64,000 bases of DNA from Pseudomonas sp. AL03 (GTDB taxonomy: Bacteria > Pseudomonadota > Gammaproteobacteria > Pseudomonadales > Pseudomonadaceae). The position numbers and the translations under genes are program-made. The notes below the pieces were generated by a model that worked only from the letters and a program-made list of their open reading frames with translations, made no database searches and had not been told where the DNA came from. Where the stretch lies: the NCBI RefSeq assembly GCF_029960815.1, contig NZ_JASBRE010000012.1:62001-126000 (forward strand). The letters run 5' to 3'. Shown here piece by piece: positions 47,108 through 56,536 of the stretch (the stretch's first letter is position 1; each line of letters begins with the position of its first letter).

Positions 47108-47525
47108 CGGTCGCGAGTCGATCCTCACCGCCAAGAACCTGATGCCCGGCGTGAGCGCCATCGCCGCGTCGACGCCTTCGATCGACAGCAAGCGCGAAGC
47201 CCTTGCCGACTTTCTGGTGCGCCTGAAAAAGGCCCGGGCCTGGGTCGACGACCACACCGACGAGTACGCCGATCTCTGGGCGAAGAAAGCCAACCTTGAC
47301 CCGAACGTTTCGCGCCATTGGTTGCGCCAGGCCCACATGACTGTCGGTCCGGTGGATGCGTAGGCAGCAAAGGATCTGCAAAGCACCGCGGACTTCCTGT
47401 TCAAGGTAAAAGCGCTGCCGGCTGCGCCGACGACGGCGCCGATTATCGACAGCTCGTTTCAGCAGGCGTTTACCCAGTCACCCACGATGCCGGGCAGCAC
47501 TGGAACCAAACACTGTGTACCCTGA
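47106..47525 (+). pseudogene. Truncated sulfonate-type ABC substrate-binding protein with an in-frame stop
   Basis: The plus strand reads ESILTAKNLMPGVSAIAAST, then KREALADFLVRLKKARAWVD, LWAKKANLDPNVSRHWLRQA and VGPVDA. It then hits TAG 47361-47363 and continues in the same frame KDLQSTADFLFKVKALPAAP to TGA 47523-47525. This is the C-terminal half of an aliphatic-sulfonate-type binding protein. The N-terminal half and signal peptide are absent. Confidence 0.65.
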
Positions 47526-47579
47526 TCGAACCTACGCCCGCAGAGATGTGCGGGCTCAACGGTCCGGCCAAGGCAAAAC

Positions 47580-48479
47580 ATGAAACAGCTGTTCAAGGTT
47601 CTCTCTGCACTCATCATCGCCACAGGGTTGGTTGGGTGCATCGCTTCTCCCATCGAAATGACACCGCAGACCGAACAGCGTCTGAGTGGGCAACCACCGA
47701 TCCGTTTTCTGCTGACCTTTGACGACGGTCCCAGCGCATCGAGTTTCTGGAATCCGACGATGACGGTGCTCGACAGTCTGGCCACTAACCCGGTGCAGCC
47801 GAACCTCAAAGCGGTGTTTTTCGTGCAGACCCGCGCCTCACGAGCCGGCGGCAGTGAAACAGGGCGCCAGGTCATGCACCGCGAACAGGCCGAAGGTCAG
47901 ATCCTGGGCTTTCACACGGCCACGCCCGGGCACACCAACCATCGCTCGCTGGACCCGCAAGCACTGGAGCAGTCCCTCACCCACGGCAGCGCCGACATCG
48001 CCGCGATCACCGGCGCGCCGCCGACGCTGGTGCGTCCGCCATTCTGGAGCTACGACAAACGCACCTTCGCGGCCTATCAGCAACATGGGATGCATGTGCT
48101 GCTGACCGATTTAAGCGCCAATGACGGCAAGATCTGGGGTTTCAACGCCAGCCCCCGGCGGCGCGCCCACATGCTGCGCTCCATGTCCGAAGTGCGCGAG
48201 CGCATCGCCCTTGGAGAGTTACCGGTGGTGGATGGGGTGATTCCGGTAGTGGTGACCTTCCACGACCTCAATCGATACACCGCCCGGCACACGCGGGAGT
48301 ACCTGCAAATCCTCCTCGACAGCGCACAGGCTACCGGTGTGAAAACCGCAGAAAAGCCGTTTTACGACGACACGGCAGCGCTGCAACGGGCCGCCATGGC
48401 GCGTACTGTTCGCGACAGTTCACAGCCGGTTAAATTGCCGGGGTTCTGGAGCTGGATCTGGGGTGGGGATTCTCACTGA
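47580..48479 (+). CDS. Polysaccharide deacetylase family lipoprotein
   Basis: 299 residues. A lipoprotein signal LSALIIATGLVGC anchors the protein to a membrane. The NodB-like domain has motif 1 LLTFDDGPSA (catalytic base and metal Asp), motif 2 GFHTATPGHTNHR (metal His), motif 3 LVRPPFWSYD and a late HDL. The reaction would be metal-dependent removal of N- or O-acetyl groups from cell-surface sugars. It starts right after the decayed transporter genes. Target polymer unknown. Confidence 0.86.
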   Translation: MKQLFKVLSALIIATGLVGCIASPIEMTPQTEQRLSGQPPIRFLLTFDDGPSASSFWNPTMTVLDSLATNPVQPNLKAVFFVQTRASRAGGSETGRQVMHREQAEGQILGFHTATPGHTNHRSLDPQALEQSLTHGSADIAAITGAPPTLVRPPFWSYDKRTFAAYQQHGMHVLLTDLSANDGKIWGFNASPRRRAHMLRSMSEVRERIALGELPVVDGVIPVVVTFHDLNRYTARHTREYLQILLDSAQATGVKTAEKPFYDDTAALQRAAMARTVRDSSQPVKLPGFWSWIWGGDSH

Positions 48480-48598
48480 AAAGGCTTCAAAGTGAGAAAC
48501 AGCTAACACTTATTTTGATCAATGGCGGGCGCAGGATGGGAAATGTGCATCTATGCTGAGTAAGTTGGATCCGATTAACTGCCACGGAGGCGCCAGTC

Positions 48599-48841
48599 AT
48601 GGTTACAGTTCCTGAACTTTGCCGCATTGTTGAGTCCGGTTTTCAACCGCTGTCCTGTGCTTGCACGGTGAATCCCGACGCAACGTTACGGATAAAGGTC
48701 TACGAACCCGCCACCGGGCGAACTGATCTGTTGATTACCGGTGTATCACCCGAACGGCTGACCAGCATTCGCGATATCTCCAATCTGATTGGCGAGTTGC
48801 GCATCGAGATGCGCGCCGGTCGTCGGGCGTTTGCCGGCTAG
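48599..48841 (+). CDS. DUF1652 family small protein
   Basis: 80 residues: LCRIVESGFQPLSCACTVNP, LRIKVYEPATGRTDLLITGV and the ending LIGELRIEMRAGRRAF. This is the typical DUF1652 layout, common and multi-copy in Pseudomonas. GGAGGCG lies before the ATG. Function unknown. Its stop overlaps the catR stop by 3 bases on the opposite strand. Confidence 0.82.
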   Translation: MVTVPELCRIVESGFQPLSCACTVNPDATLRIKVYEPATGRTDLLITGVSPERLTSIRDISNLIGELRIEMRAGRRAFAG

Positions 48842-49722
48842 TCCCGCGGCAGCAGCTCATCAATCATCTGCAAGCAATGATTCAACCCCGGCGATACGTC
48901 GCCCACGCGCCGGCTGAGAATAATCGGCGAGGTCGCGTTGTCTTCCAGCAGCGGCGTGAAACCAATGTCGTCGCGGTGCAGCAATTGCACCGAGGCCGGC
49001 ACCAGCGTGACGCCAATTCCCGCGCCTACCAGGCCGATGGCTGTTTGCAGCTCGTTGGTCCATTGCGCCACATGGATGCTCACGCCATAGGATTCGAACA
49101 ACGCGATCACATGGTCGGCGTAGCTGGGGCGCGGGTTGCCGGGGTACAGCACAAAAGGTTCTTTCGCCAGGTCGCGAAGGCTGATCGGCCCGGCCAGTAA
49201 TGGGTGACCAGCGGGCAGGGCGGCGACCAGCCGATCTTCGGTCAACACCGTCTGGATGATGGCCGGGTCGTCGATGCGGATCCGGCCGAAACCGATATCG
49301 ATACGCCCGGCCTTGAGCGCCTGAACTTGCTGCAACGTGGTCATTTCCGAGAGCCCCAGTTCAAGTTCCAGGGGCTCGCCGCTGCGCAAACGGCGAATCA
49401 GTTCCGGTAGCACGCCGTAAAGCGTCGACGGTGCAAAGCCGATGCCCAGCCAGGTCTTTTCTCCCAGACCGATCCGTCGCGTGTTGTCGCACACCTTGCT
49501 CAGTTGCTCGAGCAGCGCGGTGGAGTGTTCATGAAAAAACCGACCGGCGTCAGTCAGCTTCAGCGGTCGCCCGCGTTCCAGCAACAACACCCCGAGTTCA
49601 TCCTCCAGTTGCTGCATCTGCCGGCTCAGGGGTGGTTGAGCAATGTGCAGGAGCTCGGCGGCACGGGTGAAATTGAGGGTTTGAGCCAACACCTGAAAAT
49701 AACGCAGGTGACGCAGTTCCAT
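48838..49722 (-). CDS. catR: LysR-family regulator CatR
   Basis: 294 residues from ATG 49722, with GGAGG 5 bases upstream; an ATG 15 bases earlier is rejected for spacing. HTH: FTRAAELLHIAQPPLSRQMQ. The effector domain contains GFAPSTLYGVLPELIRRLRS and GFGRIRIDDPAI, as in CatR/BenM. It binds cis,cis-muconate and activates the divergent catBCA. A palindromic LysR box lies 26-40 bases upstream of its own start. Confidence 0.93.
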   Translation of the reverse strand: MELRHLRYFQVLAQTLNFTRAAELLHIAQPPLSRQMQQLEDELGVLLLERGRPLKLTDAGRFFHEHSTALLEQLSKVCDNTRRIGLGEKTWLGIGFAPSTLYGVLPELIRRLRSGEPLELELGLSEMTTLQQVQALKAGRIDIGFGRIRIDDPAIIQTVLTEDRLVAALPAGHPLLAGPISLRDLAKEPFVLYPGNPRPSYADHVIALFESYGVSIHVAQWTNELQTAIGLVGAGIGVTLVPASVQLLHRDDIGFTPLLEDNATSPIILSRRVGDVSPGLNHCLQMIDELLPRD

Positions 49723-49748
49723 GGAACCTCCAGACACAAGTCGGTTGC

Positions 49749-49763
49749 ATACCTTAAAGGTAT
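49749..49763. promoter_or_regulatory. CatR binding palindrome ATACC-N5-GGTAT
   Basis: ATACCTTAAAGGTAT in the catR-catB intergenic region is a perfect 15-base inverted repeat and fits the LysR T-N11-A rule. Its distance to catB (start 49850) is right for the recognition site around -65 of a catB promoter. A second, weaker activation site would be expected downstream near 49775. Confidence 0.7.
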
Positions 49764-49849
49764 CAAGTCAGACCAATTCTATATTGGCTTCACGAAAAAA
49801 GACGCACCAGAATCGGTTCCAGAACTTTAAGAACCTGACGGGTATCGAC

Positions 49850-50998
49850 ATGCTTGCAACAGCCATTGAATCGATCGAGACGATCATCGTCGATCTGCCG
49901 ACCATCCGCCCGCACAAGCTGGCGATGCACACCATGCAGAACCAAACGCTGGTGATCATTCGTGTGCGCTGTGCCGATGGCATCGAGGGCATTGGTGAGT
50001 CCACTACTATCGGCGGACTGGCTTATGGCAACGAAAGCCCTGACAGCATCAAGACCAACATCGACAGACACTTTGCGCCGCTGCTGTTTGGCCAGGACAG
50101 CGCCAATGTGAATGCCGCGATGTTGCGCCTTGAGCGCAGCATCCGTGGCAACACCTTCGCTAAATCAGGTATCGAAACCGCCTTGCTCGACGCTCAGGGC
50201 AAACGCCTTGGGTTGCCGGTCAGCGAGCTGCTGGGCGGCCGCGTTCGCGATGCCTTGCCGGTGGCGTGGACCCTGGCCAGTGGCGACACCGACAAGGACA
50301 TCGCCGAAGCGGAAAAAATGCTCGACCTGCGCCGCCATCGGATCTTCAAACTGAAAATTGGTGCGGGTGAGGTCAACCGCGACCTGGCCCATGTCATCGC
50401 GATCAAAAAAGCCCTGGGCGATCGCGCCAGCGTTCGGGTGGATGTCAATCAGGCCTGGGATGAAGCGGTCGCACTGCGCGCCTGCCGGATCCTGGGAACC
50501 AACGGCATCGACCTGATCGAACAGCCGATCTCGCGCAACAACCGCGCCGGCATGGCGCGCCTGAACGCGATGAGCCCGGCGCCGATCATGGCCGATGAAT
50601 CCATCGAATGCGCGGAAGATGCCTTCAACCTGGCGCGGGAAGGCGCGGCCTCGGTGTTCGCCCTGAAAATCGCCAAGAACGGCGGCCCGCGCGCCGTGCT
50701 GCGAACCGCTGCCATCGCCGAAGCCGCCGGTATTGGCCTGTATGGCGGCACCATGCTTGAAGGTGGAATCGGCACACTGGCCTCGGCCCATGCCTTTATT
50801 ACGCTGAATAAATTGGCGTGGGACACCGAGCTGTTCGGCCCATTGCTGCTGACTGAAGACATTCTCAGCGAGCCGCTGGTCTATCGCGATTTTGAGCTGC
50901 ACGTTCCGAAAACACCGGGCCTGGGTTTGAGCCTGGATGAAGAGCGCCTGGCGTTTTTCCGTCGCGACAAGCCATCCACTTCCGTTCATCAAGCCTGA
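49850..50998 (+). CDS. catB: Muconate cycloisomerase I CatB
   Basis: 382 residues, enolase superfamily. Catalytic Lys in FKLKIGAG, metal ligands in RVDVNQAWD, LIEQPI and MADESIEC, with a second Lys in ALKIAKNGG and C-terminal MLEGGIGT. It converts cis,cis-muconate to muconolactone in the beta-ketoadipate pathway. First gene of catBCA, divergent from catR. Confidence 0.95.
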   Translation: MLATAIESIETIIVDLPTIRPHKLAMHTMQNQTLVIIRVRCADGIEGIGESTTIGGLAYGNESPDSIKTNIDRHFAPLLFGQDSANVNAAMLRLERSIRGNTFAKSGIETALLDAQGKRLGLPVSELLGGRVRDALPVAWTLASGDTDKDIAEAEKMLDLRRHRIFKLKIGAGEVNRDLAHVIAIKKALGDRASVRVDVNQAWDEAVALRACRILGTNGIDLIEQPISRNNRAGMARLNAMSPAPIMADESIECAEDAFNLAREGAASVFALKIAKNGGPRAVLRTAAIAEAAGIGLYGGTMLEGGIGTLASAHAFITLNKLAWDTELFGPLLLTEDILSEPLVYRDFELHVPKTPGLGLSLDEERLAFFRRDKPSTSVHQA

Positions 50999-51008
50999 GG
51001 AGAGCATC

Positions 51009-51299
51009 ATGCTATTCCACGTAAAAATGACCGTGGATCTGCCAGTCGACATGAATCCGGAAACGGCCACGCAGCTGAAGACCGACGAGAAAGCCCTGGC
51101 CCAGCGCCTGCAAGAGCAAGGCAAGTGGCGTCACCTGTGGCGCATCGCCGGGCACTATGCCAATTACAGCGTTTTCGACGTCGACAGCGTTCAGGAACTG
51201 CACGACCTGCTGATGCAATTGCCGCTGTTTCCGTACATGGCGATCAAGGTCGACGCGATGTGCCGGCATCCTTCTTCCATTCGCGAGGATGACCGCTGA
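51009..51299 (+). CDS. catC: Muconolactone delta-isomerase CatC
   Basis: 96 residues, full family length. The start MLFHVKMTVDLPVDM has GAGGAG upstream; the C-terminal PLFPYMAIKVDAMCRHPSSI is characteristic. A decameric ferredoxin-like-fold enzyme that shifts the double bond to give beta-ketoadipate enol-lactone. 10 bases after catB. Confidence 0.96.
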   Translation: MLFHVKMTVDLPVDMNPETATQLKTDEKALAQRLQEQGKWRHLWRIAGHYANYSVFDVDSVQELHDLLMQLPLFPYMAIKVDAMCRHPSSIREDDR

Positions 51300-51354
51300 A
51301 TCCAGCCTGTTCAGTTCGCTACGCTAATAATTACAAGATGAGGAACCCACCAAA

Positions 51355-52284
51355 ATGAACGTCAAGATTTCCCACACTGCCAGTGTCCAGAAGTTTCTCG
51401 AGGAGGCCAGCGGCCTGCACAACGAGGCTGGGGACCCGCGGGTCAAGGCCCTGGTTTACCGCATCCTGCGTGATTTGGTGAACATCATTGAAGACCTGGC
51501 CGTGACCCCGGAAGAGTTCTGGAAAGCCGTCAACTACCTCAACGTGCTGGGTGCGCGTCAAGAGGCCGGGTTGGTGGTGGCCGGGCTCGGCCTGGAACAT
51601 TACCTCGACCTGCTGATGGACGCCGAAGACGAGCAAGCCGGCAAGGCTGGCGGCACGCCACGGACGATCGAGGGCCCGCTGTATGTGGCGGGTGCGCCGT
51701 TGTCGGAGGGTGAGGCGCGACTGGATGACGGTGTCGATCCAGGTGTGGTGCTGTTCATGCAGGGCCAGGTCAAGAACACCGCCGGCGAACCGTTGGCCGG
51801 CGCGGTGGTGGATGTCTGGCACGCCAACACGGGCGGCACTTACTCCTACTTTGATACCACCCAGTCGGAATTCAACCTGCGTCGTCGTATCGTCACCGAT
51901 GCCGAAGGCCGCTATCGCTTTCGCAGCATCGTCCCGTCGGGCTATGGCTGCCCGCCGGACGGTCCGACCCAGCAACTGCTGGATCAACTGGGCCGTCATG
52001 GTCAACGGCCGGCGCACGTTCACTTCTTTATTTCCGCGCCAGATCATCGTCACCTGACCACCCAGATCAACCTCGACGGCGATCAATACCTGCACGACGA
52101 TTTCGCTTATGCCACACGGGATGAGCTGATCGCGAAAATCACCTTCTGCGACGATCAAGCGCGTGCGGCGGCCCATGGTGTGAGCGGTCGCTTTGCCGAA
52201 ATCGACTTCGATTTCACCTTGCAGGTCTCCGCGCAACCCGACGAGCAGCAACGTCACGAACGGGTCCGCGCACTCGAGGACTGA
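51355..52284 (+). CDS. catA: Catechol 1,2-dioxygenase CatA
   Basis: 309 residues, intradiol ring cleavage of catechol to cis,cis-muconate. Non-heme Fe(III) ligands: the Tyr in HANTGGTYSYF, Y197 in PSGYGCPP, H221 and H223 in RPAHVHFF. An N-terminal helical dimerisation domain covers the first 100 residues. Follows catC by 55 bases, so it belongs to catBCA. Confidence 0.95.
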   Translation: MNVKISHTASVQKFLEEASGLHNEAGDPRVKALVYRILRDLVNIIEDLAVTPEEFWKAVNYLNVLGARQEAGLVVAGLGLEHYLDLLMDAEDEQAGKAGGTPRTIEGPLYVAGAPLSEGEARLDDGVDPGVVLFMQGQVKNTAGEPLAGAVVDVWHANTGGTYSYFDTTQSEFNLRRRIVTDAEGRYRFRSIVPSGYGCPPDGPTQQLLDQLGRHGQRPAHVHFFISAPDHRHLTTQINLDGDQYLHDDFAYATRDELIAKITFCDDQARAAAHGVSGRFAEIDFDFTLQVSAQPDEQQRHERVRALED

Positions 52285-52404
52285 TATCTTCGAACAGCGG
52301 AACCGGGCCACGAGAAACCGACCGTTTATCTCGTGGCCTTCTGCGTTTCGATCATTGCCCTGGTATGGCCCGACGCAACCGATAACAACAATGAGAGTGA
52401 CCCG

Positions 52405-53365
52405 ATGATGCAAGCGCAACTGTTGAGTCAGCGCAGCACCGTATTCGACCACGCCGATCCTTACGCGGTGTCGGGCTACGTCAATCAGCATGTCGGTAAC
52501 CATTGCATTCTGATGCCCCGGGCCGGGCGACCGCTGGCCAGCCTCAATCACCGCAAGTTTGCCAGCCTCGACCTGTGCCGCATCAGCTATGGCGGCAGCG
52601 TACGGGTCACCTCCGGTGCCCTGGAAAGCATCTATCACCTGCAAGTATTGCTGCGCGGCCACTGCCTGTGGCGCGGCCACGGCCAGGAACACTACTTCGC
52701 GCCCGGCGAATTGCTGCTGATCAATCCCGACGATCCGGTGGACCTGACCTACTCCGACGATTGCGAAAAAATTCATCCTCAAAATCCCCACCCCGTTGCT
52801 GGAGTCCGTGTGCGATGAGCAGCGCTGGCGGTATCCGGGGCAGGGCGTGCGGTTTCTGGAGAACCGCTATCAGCTCGATGACCTGGAAGGCTTTGTCGGT
52901 CTGTTGGCGATGATTTGCCAGGAGGCCGAGGCCACCGAGCAGATTCCCAAGGTCCAGGAGCATTACGCACAGATCATCGTCAGCAAGATGCTCAGCCTGA
53001 TGAAGACCAATGTCAGCCGAATCAGTCTCGGCTCACAGACGGCTACGTTCGAGGTGATTGCGGACTACATCGCAGGCCACCTCAAACAGGACATCGACAG
53101 CGAAGAACTGGCACGCCAGGCGCGGATGAGCCTGCGCTCGTTGTATGGATTGTTCGAACGCAATGCCGGCACCACGCCGAAAAGCTACATCCGACAAAAA
53201 CGCCTTGAGCGTATCAACGCCTGCCTGAGCGACCCGACCTGCAACGTGCGCAACGTCACGGAAGTGGCGATGGATTACGGCTTCCTGCACCTGGGCCGGT
53301 TCTCCGACAGCTACCGCAAACAGTTCGGCGAATTACCGTCCGACACCCTCAAACGCCGGCACTGA
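52405..53365 (+). pseudogene. benR: AraC/XylS-family regulator BenR, frameshifted as written
   Basis: The N-terminal part (MQAQLLSQRSTVF to LTYSDDCEK) runs into IHPQNPHPVAGVRVR and a stop, while the next frame resumes LLESVCDEQRWRYPGQGVRF to the C-terminal double helix-turn-helix (SLRSLYGLFERNAGTTPKSY) and stop at 53365. Removing one A from the A-run 52766-52771 restores CEKFILKIPTPLLESVCDE and a 319-residue BenR. BenR activates benABCD with benzoate. Two matching operator boxes lie before benA. Could be a homopolymer read error or true loss. Confidence 0.85.
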
Positions 53366-53379
53366 AACACCGCAAATCA

Positions 53380-53527
53380 CCTGTAGCAGCTGCCGAGCCT
53401 GCGAGGCTGCGTTCGAGTGCGAAGCGCTCGCAAAATGGCTCGCACGGTATTTCTGGCAGACCGCATTGATCCTTGGCGAGCGCTACGCACTCGAACGCAG
53501 CCTCGCAGGCTCGGCAGCTGCTACAGG
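53380..53527. repeat. 148-bp near-perfect cruciform repeat between benR and benA
   Basis: Bases 53380-53421 are the exact reverse complement of 53486-53527 (42-bp arms), and an inner arm AGCGCTCGC 53423-53431 pairs with GCGAGCGCT 53476-53484. The outer arm core GAGCCTGCGAGGCTGCG also occurs singly at 4640. It separates benR from the ben promoter and may act as a terminator for benR. Confidence 0.8.
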
Positions 53528-53539
53528 TAGTGGGCCGTT

Positions 53540-53575
53540 TGCAGTAAACGGATACAGGTCTGCACCCATCGGATA
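53540..53575 (+). promoter_or_regulatory. Two BenR/XylS-type operator boxes upstream of benA
   Basis: TGCA-GTAAAC-GGATA at 53540-53554 and TGCA-CCCATC-GGATA at 53561-53575 are direct repeats 21 bases apart. This matches the XylS/BenR consensus TGCA-N6-GGNTA at two-helical-turn spacing. The proximal box overlaps a -35 position about 17 bases before TAGCAT 53597-53602, a possible -10. benA starts at 53639. Confidence 0.8.
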
Positions 53576-53638
53576 GTCCGCCACATCCCCCCGTCCTAGC
53601 ATGGCCCTGCCTGAATAAAAACAATGGAGGCGGCGGCC

Positions 53639-55003
53639 ATGACCCTGCGACCCGAATACCTTCACTCCCTGCTCGAAGATGACAAAGAACAGGGCATCTA
53701 TCGCTGCAAGCGCGAGATGTTCACCGACCCGCGGCTGTTCGATCTCGAGATGCAGCACATCTTCGAAGGCAACTGGCTGTACCTGGCCCACGAAAGCCAG
53801 ATCCCCAACAAAAACGACTTCTACACCACCACCATGGGGCGCCAGTCGATCTTCATTGCGCGCAACAAAGACGGTGAGCTCAATGCGTTCCTGAACGCCT
53901 GCAGCCATCGTGGCGCAACGCTGTGCCGGCACAAGTCCGGCAACAAGAGTTCGTACACCTGCCCATTCCACGGCTGGACTTTCAACAACTCCGGCAAGCT
54001 GCTCAAGGTCAAGGATCCGGCCGAAGCGGGCTACCCGGCGAGCTTCAACTGCGAAGGCTCCCACGACCTGACCAAGGTTGCGCGTTTCGAATCCTATCGT
54101 GGCTTCCTGTTTGGCAGCCTGAAGGCTGATGTTGTGCCGTTGGTAGAACACCTGGGCGAGTCGGCAAAGATCATCGACATGATCGTCGACCAGTCCGCTG
54201 ATGGCCTGGAAGTGCTGCGCGGTTCTTCCAGCTACATCTACGAAGGCAACTGGAAACTCACCGCCGAAAACGGCGCCGACGGCTATCACGTCAGCTCCGT
54301 GCACTGGAACTACGCGGCCACCCAGAACCAGCGCAAGCAGCGCGAGGCCGGCGATTGCAATCCGACCATGAGTGCCGGCAGTTGGGCCAAGCAGGGCGGC
54401 GGTTTCTACTCGTTCGACAAGGGCCACATGCTGCTCTGGACCCGTTGGGCCAATCCAGAAGACCGTCCGCTGTACGAGCGTCGCGATGAATTGGCCCAGG
54501 ATTTTGGCAAGGCTCGCGCCGACTGGATGATCGAGAACTCGCGCAACCTGTGCCTGTACCCGAACGTGTACCTCATGGACCAATTCAGTTCGCAGATCCG
54601 TATCGCCCGGCCGATCTCGGTCGACCGCACGGAAATCACCATTTACTGCATCGCCCCCAAAGGCGAAAGCGACACCGCACGTTCGAGCCGGATTCGTCAG
54701 TACGAAGACTTCTTCAACGTCAGCGGCATGGCCACGCCGGACGATCTGGAAGAGTTTCGTTCCTGCCAGACCAGTTACCAGGGCAGCGTGACCGCCTGGA
54801 ACGACATGTCCCGTGGCGCCGAACACTGGGTTGAGGGCGCCGATGAGGCGGCCAAAGAAATCGACCTGCATCCATTACTCAGCGGCGTGCGCACCGAAGA
54901 CGAAGGCCTGTTCGTGCTGCAACACAAGTATTGGCAGCAGACCATGCTCAAGGCCTTGGCCGCCGAGCAGTCCGAACTGATTCCTGTGGAGGCCGTGCAA
55001 TGA
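53639..55003 (+). CDS. benA: Benzoate 1,2-dioxygenase large subunit BenA
   Basis: 454 residues. Rieske [2Fe-2S] ligands C88, H90, C108 and H111 in CSHRG and CPFHGW; catalytic mononuclear iron ligands H217 and H222 with bridging D214 in [12 protein letters not shown]. Start at ATG 53639 with GGAGG 8 bases upstream. With BenB it dihydroxylates benzoate to the cis-diol using electrons from BenC. Overlaps benB by 4 bases. Confidence 0.96.
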   Translation: MTLRPEYLHSLLEDDKEQGIYRCKREMFTDPRLFDLEMQHIFEGNWLYLAHESQIPNKNDFYTTTMGRQSIFIARNKDGELNAFLNACSHRGATLCRHKSGNKSSYTCPFHGWTFNNSGKLLKVKDPAEAGYPASFNCEGSHDLTKVARFESYRGFLFGSLKADVVPLVEHLGESAKIIDMIVDQSADGLEVLRGSSSYIYEGNWKLTAENGADGYHVSSVHWNYAATQNQRKQREAGDCNPTMSAGSWAKQGGGFYSFDKGHMLLWTRWANPEDRPLYERRDELAQDFGKARADWMIENSRNLCLYPNVYLMDQFSSQIRIARPISVDRTEITIYCIAPKGESDTARSSRIRQYEDFFNVSGMATPDDLEEFRSCQTSYQGSVTAWNDMSRGAEHWVEGADEAAKEIDLHPLLSGVRTEDEGLFVLQHKYWQQTMLKALAAEQSELIPVEAVQ

Positions 55004-55488
55004 CCATCACTTATGACGCCGTGCGCGATTTTCTCTACCGCGAAGCGCGCTACCTCGATGACCGGCAATGGGACGACTGGCTGGAGTTGTACGCCGCCGA
55101 TGCGACGTTCTGGATGCCGTCCTGGGACGACAACGACGAGCTGACCGAAGACCCACAACGGGAAATCTCGCTGATCTGGTACGGCAACCGCACCGGTCTG
55201 GAAGACCGCGTCTTTCGCATCAAGACCGAACGCTCCAGTGCAAGCATTCCGGACACCCGCACCTCGCACAACATCAGCAACATCGAACTGCTCGAACAGG
55301 CCGACGGACTGTGCAAGGTGCGCTTCAACTGGCACACCCTGAGCTTTCGCTACAAGACCGTCGACAGCTATTTCGGCAGCAGTTTCTACACCCTCGATGT
55401 GCGCGGTGAGAACCCGCTGATCAAGGCCAAGAAAGTGATCCTGAAGAACGATTACGTTCGCCAGGTCATCGATGTCTACCACCTCTGA
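55000..55488 (+). CDS. benB: Benzoate 1,2-dioxygenase small subunit BenB
   Basis: 162 residues, full length for the beta subunit: [40 protein letters not shown] and SFYTLDVRG. Structural subunit of the alpha3beta3 hydroxylase. The ATG overlaps the benA stop (ATGA), implying coupled synthesis. Confidence 0.95.
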   Translation: MTITYDAVRDFLYREARYLDDRQWDDWLELYAADATFWMPSWDDNDELTEDPQREISLIWYGNRTGLEDRVFRIKTERSSASIPDTRTSHNISNIELLEQADGLCKVRFNWHTLSFRYKTVDSYFGSSFYTLDVRGENPLIKAKKVILKNDYVRQVIDVYHL

Positions 55489-55498
55489 GGCAGCGGTC

Positions 55499-56512
55499 AT
55501 GACGCATTCCATTGCATTCAATTTCGAAGACGGCGTCACCCGATTCATCGACGCCAACGCCGGCGAAACCGTGGCCGATGCCGCGTACCGCCAGGGCATT
55601 AATATTCCGCTGGATTGCCGCGATGGCGCCTGCGGTACCTGCAAATGCTTCGCCGAGGCCGGCCGATATGATTTGGGCGAGGAGTACATCGAAGACGCCC
55701 TCAGCCCGGAAGAAGCCGAGCAAGGTTTCGTCCTGACCTGCCAGATGCGCGCCCAGAGCGATTGCGTGATTCGCGTGCCGACCTCCTCGCAGGTTTGCCG
55801 TACCCGTCAAGCCAGCTATGACGCCACCATCAGCGCCGTGCGCCAGTTGTCCGACAGCACCATCGCGCTGTCGATCAAGGGCGAGGCGCTGAGCAAACTG
55901 GCGTTCCTGCCGGGGCAATACGTGAACCTCGGGATTCCCGGCAGCGAGCAGACCCGCGCTTATTCGTTCAGCTCGTTGCAGCGTGACGGCGAGGTCAGTT
56001 TCCTGATCCGCAACGTGCCCGGCGGCTTGATGAGCAGCTTCCTTACCCACATGGCCAAGGCGGGTGACAGCATGAGCCTGGCTGGGCCGTTGGGCAGTTT
56101 CTATCTGCGCGATATCCATCGTCCGTTGTTGCTGCTGGCCGGTGGTACGGGGCTGGCACCGATCACGGCGATGCTGGAAAAAATCGCCGAGCAGGGCAGT
56201 GAACATCCGCTGCATTTGATCTACGGCGTGACCAACGATTTCGACCTGGTGGAACTCGATCGACTCGAAGCCTTTGCCGCACGAATCCCGAACTTCAGCT
56301 TCAGTGCGTGCGTGGCCAACCCAGACAGTCAGCACCCGCTCAAGGGCTACGTGACCCAACACATCGAGCCGCAGCATTTGAACGAAGGTGACGTCGATGT
56401 CTACCTGTGCGGCCCGCCGCCGATGGTCGAAGCGGTTAGCCAGTTCATCCGTGAGAAAGGCATCGCGCCGACAAACTTTTACTACGAGAAATTTGCCGCC
56501 AGCGCGGCCTGA
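55499..56512 (+). CDS. benC: Benzoate dioxygenase reductase BenC
   Basis: 337 residues. The N-terminal plant-type ferredoxin has CRDGACGTCKC plus a later Cys in LTCQMRAQ. The FAD domain has RAYSFSS, and the NADH domain GGTGLAPITAMLEKI with CGPPPMVEA. It transfers electrons from NADH to BenA. ATG 55499 with GAGG upstream, 10 bases after benB. Confidence 0.95.
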   Translation: MTHSIAFNFEDGVTRFIDANAGETVADAAYRQGINIPLDCRDGACGTCKCFAEAGRYDLGEEYIEDALSPEEAEQGFVLTCQMRAQSDCVIRVPTSSQVCRTRQASYDATISAVRQLSDSTIALSIKGEALSKLAFLPGQYVNLGIPGSEQTRAYSFSSLQRDGEVSFLIRNVPGGLMSSFLTHMAKAGDSMSLAGPLGSFYLRDIHRPLLLLAGGTGLAPITAMLEKIAEQGSEHPLHLIYGVTNDFDLVELDRLEAFAARIPNFSFSACVANPDSQHPLKGYVTQHIEPQHLNEGDVDVYLCGPPPMVEAVSQFIREKGIAPTNFYYEKFAASAA

Positions 56513-56536
56513 GCCGCGCTGTTGTGGGAGAGAGAC

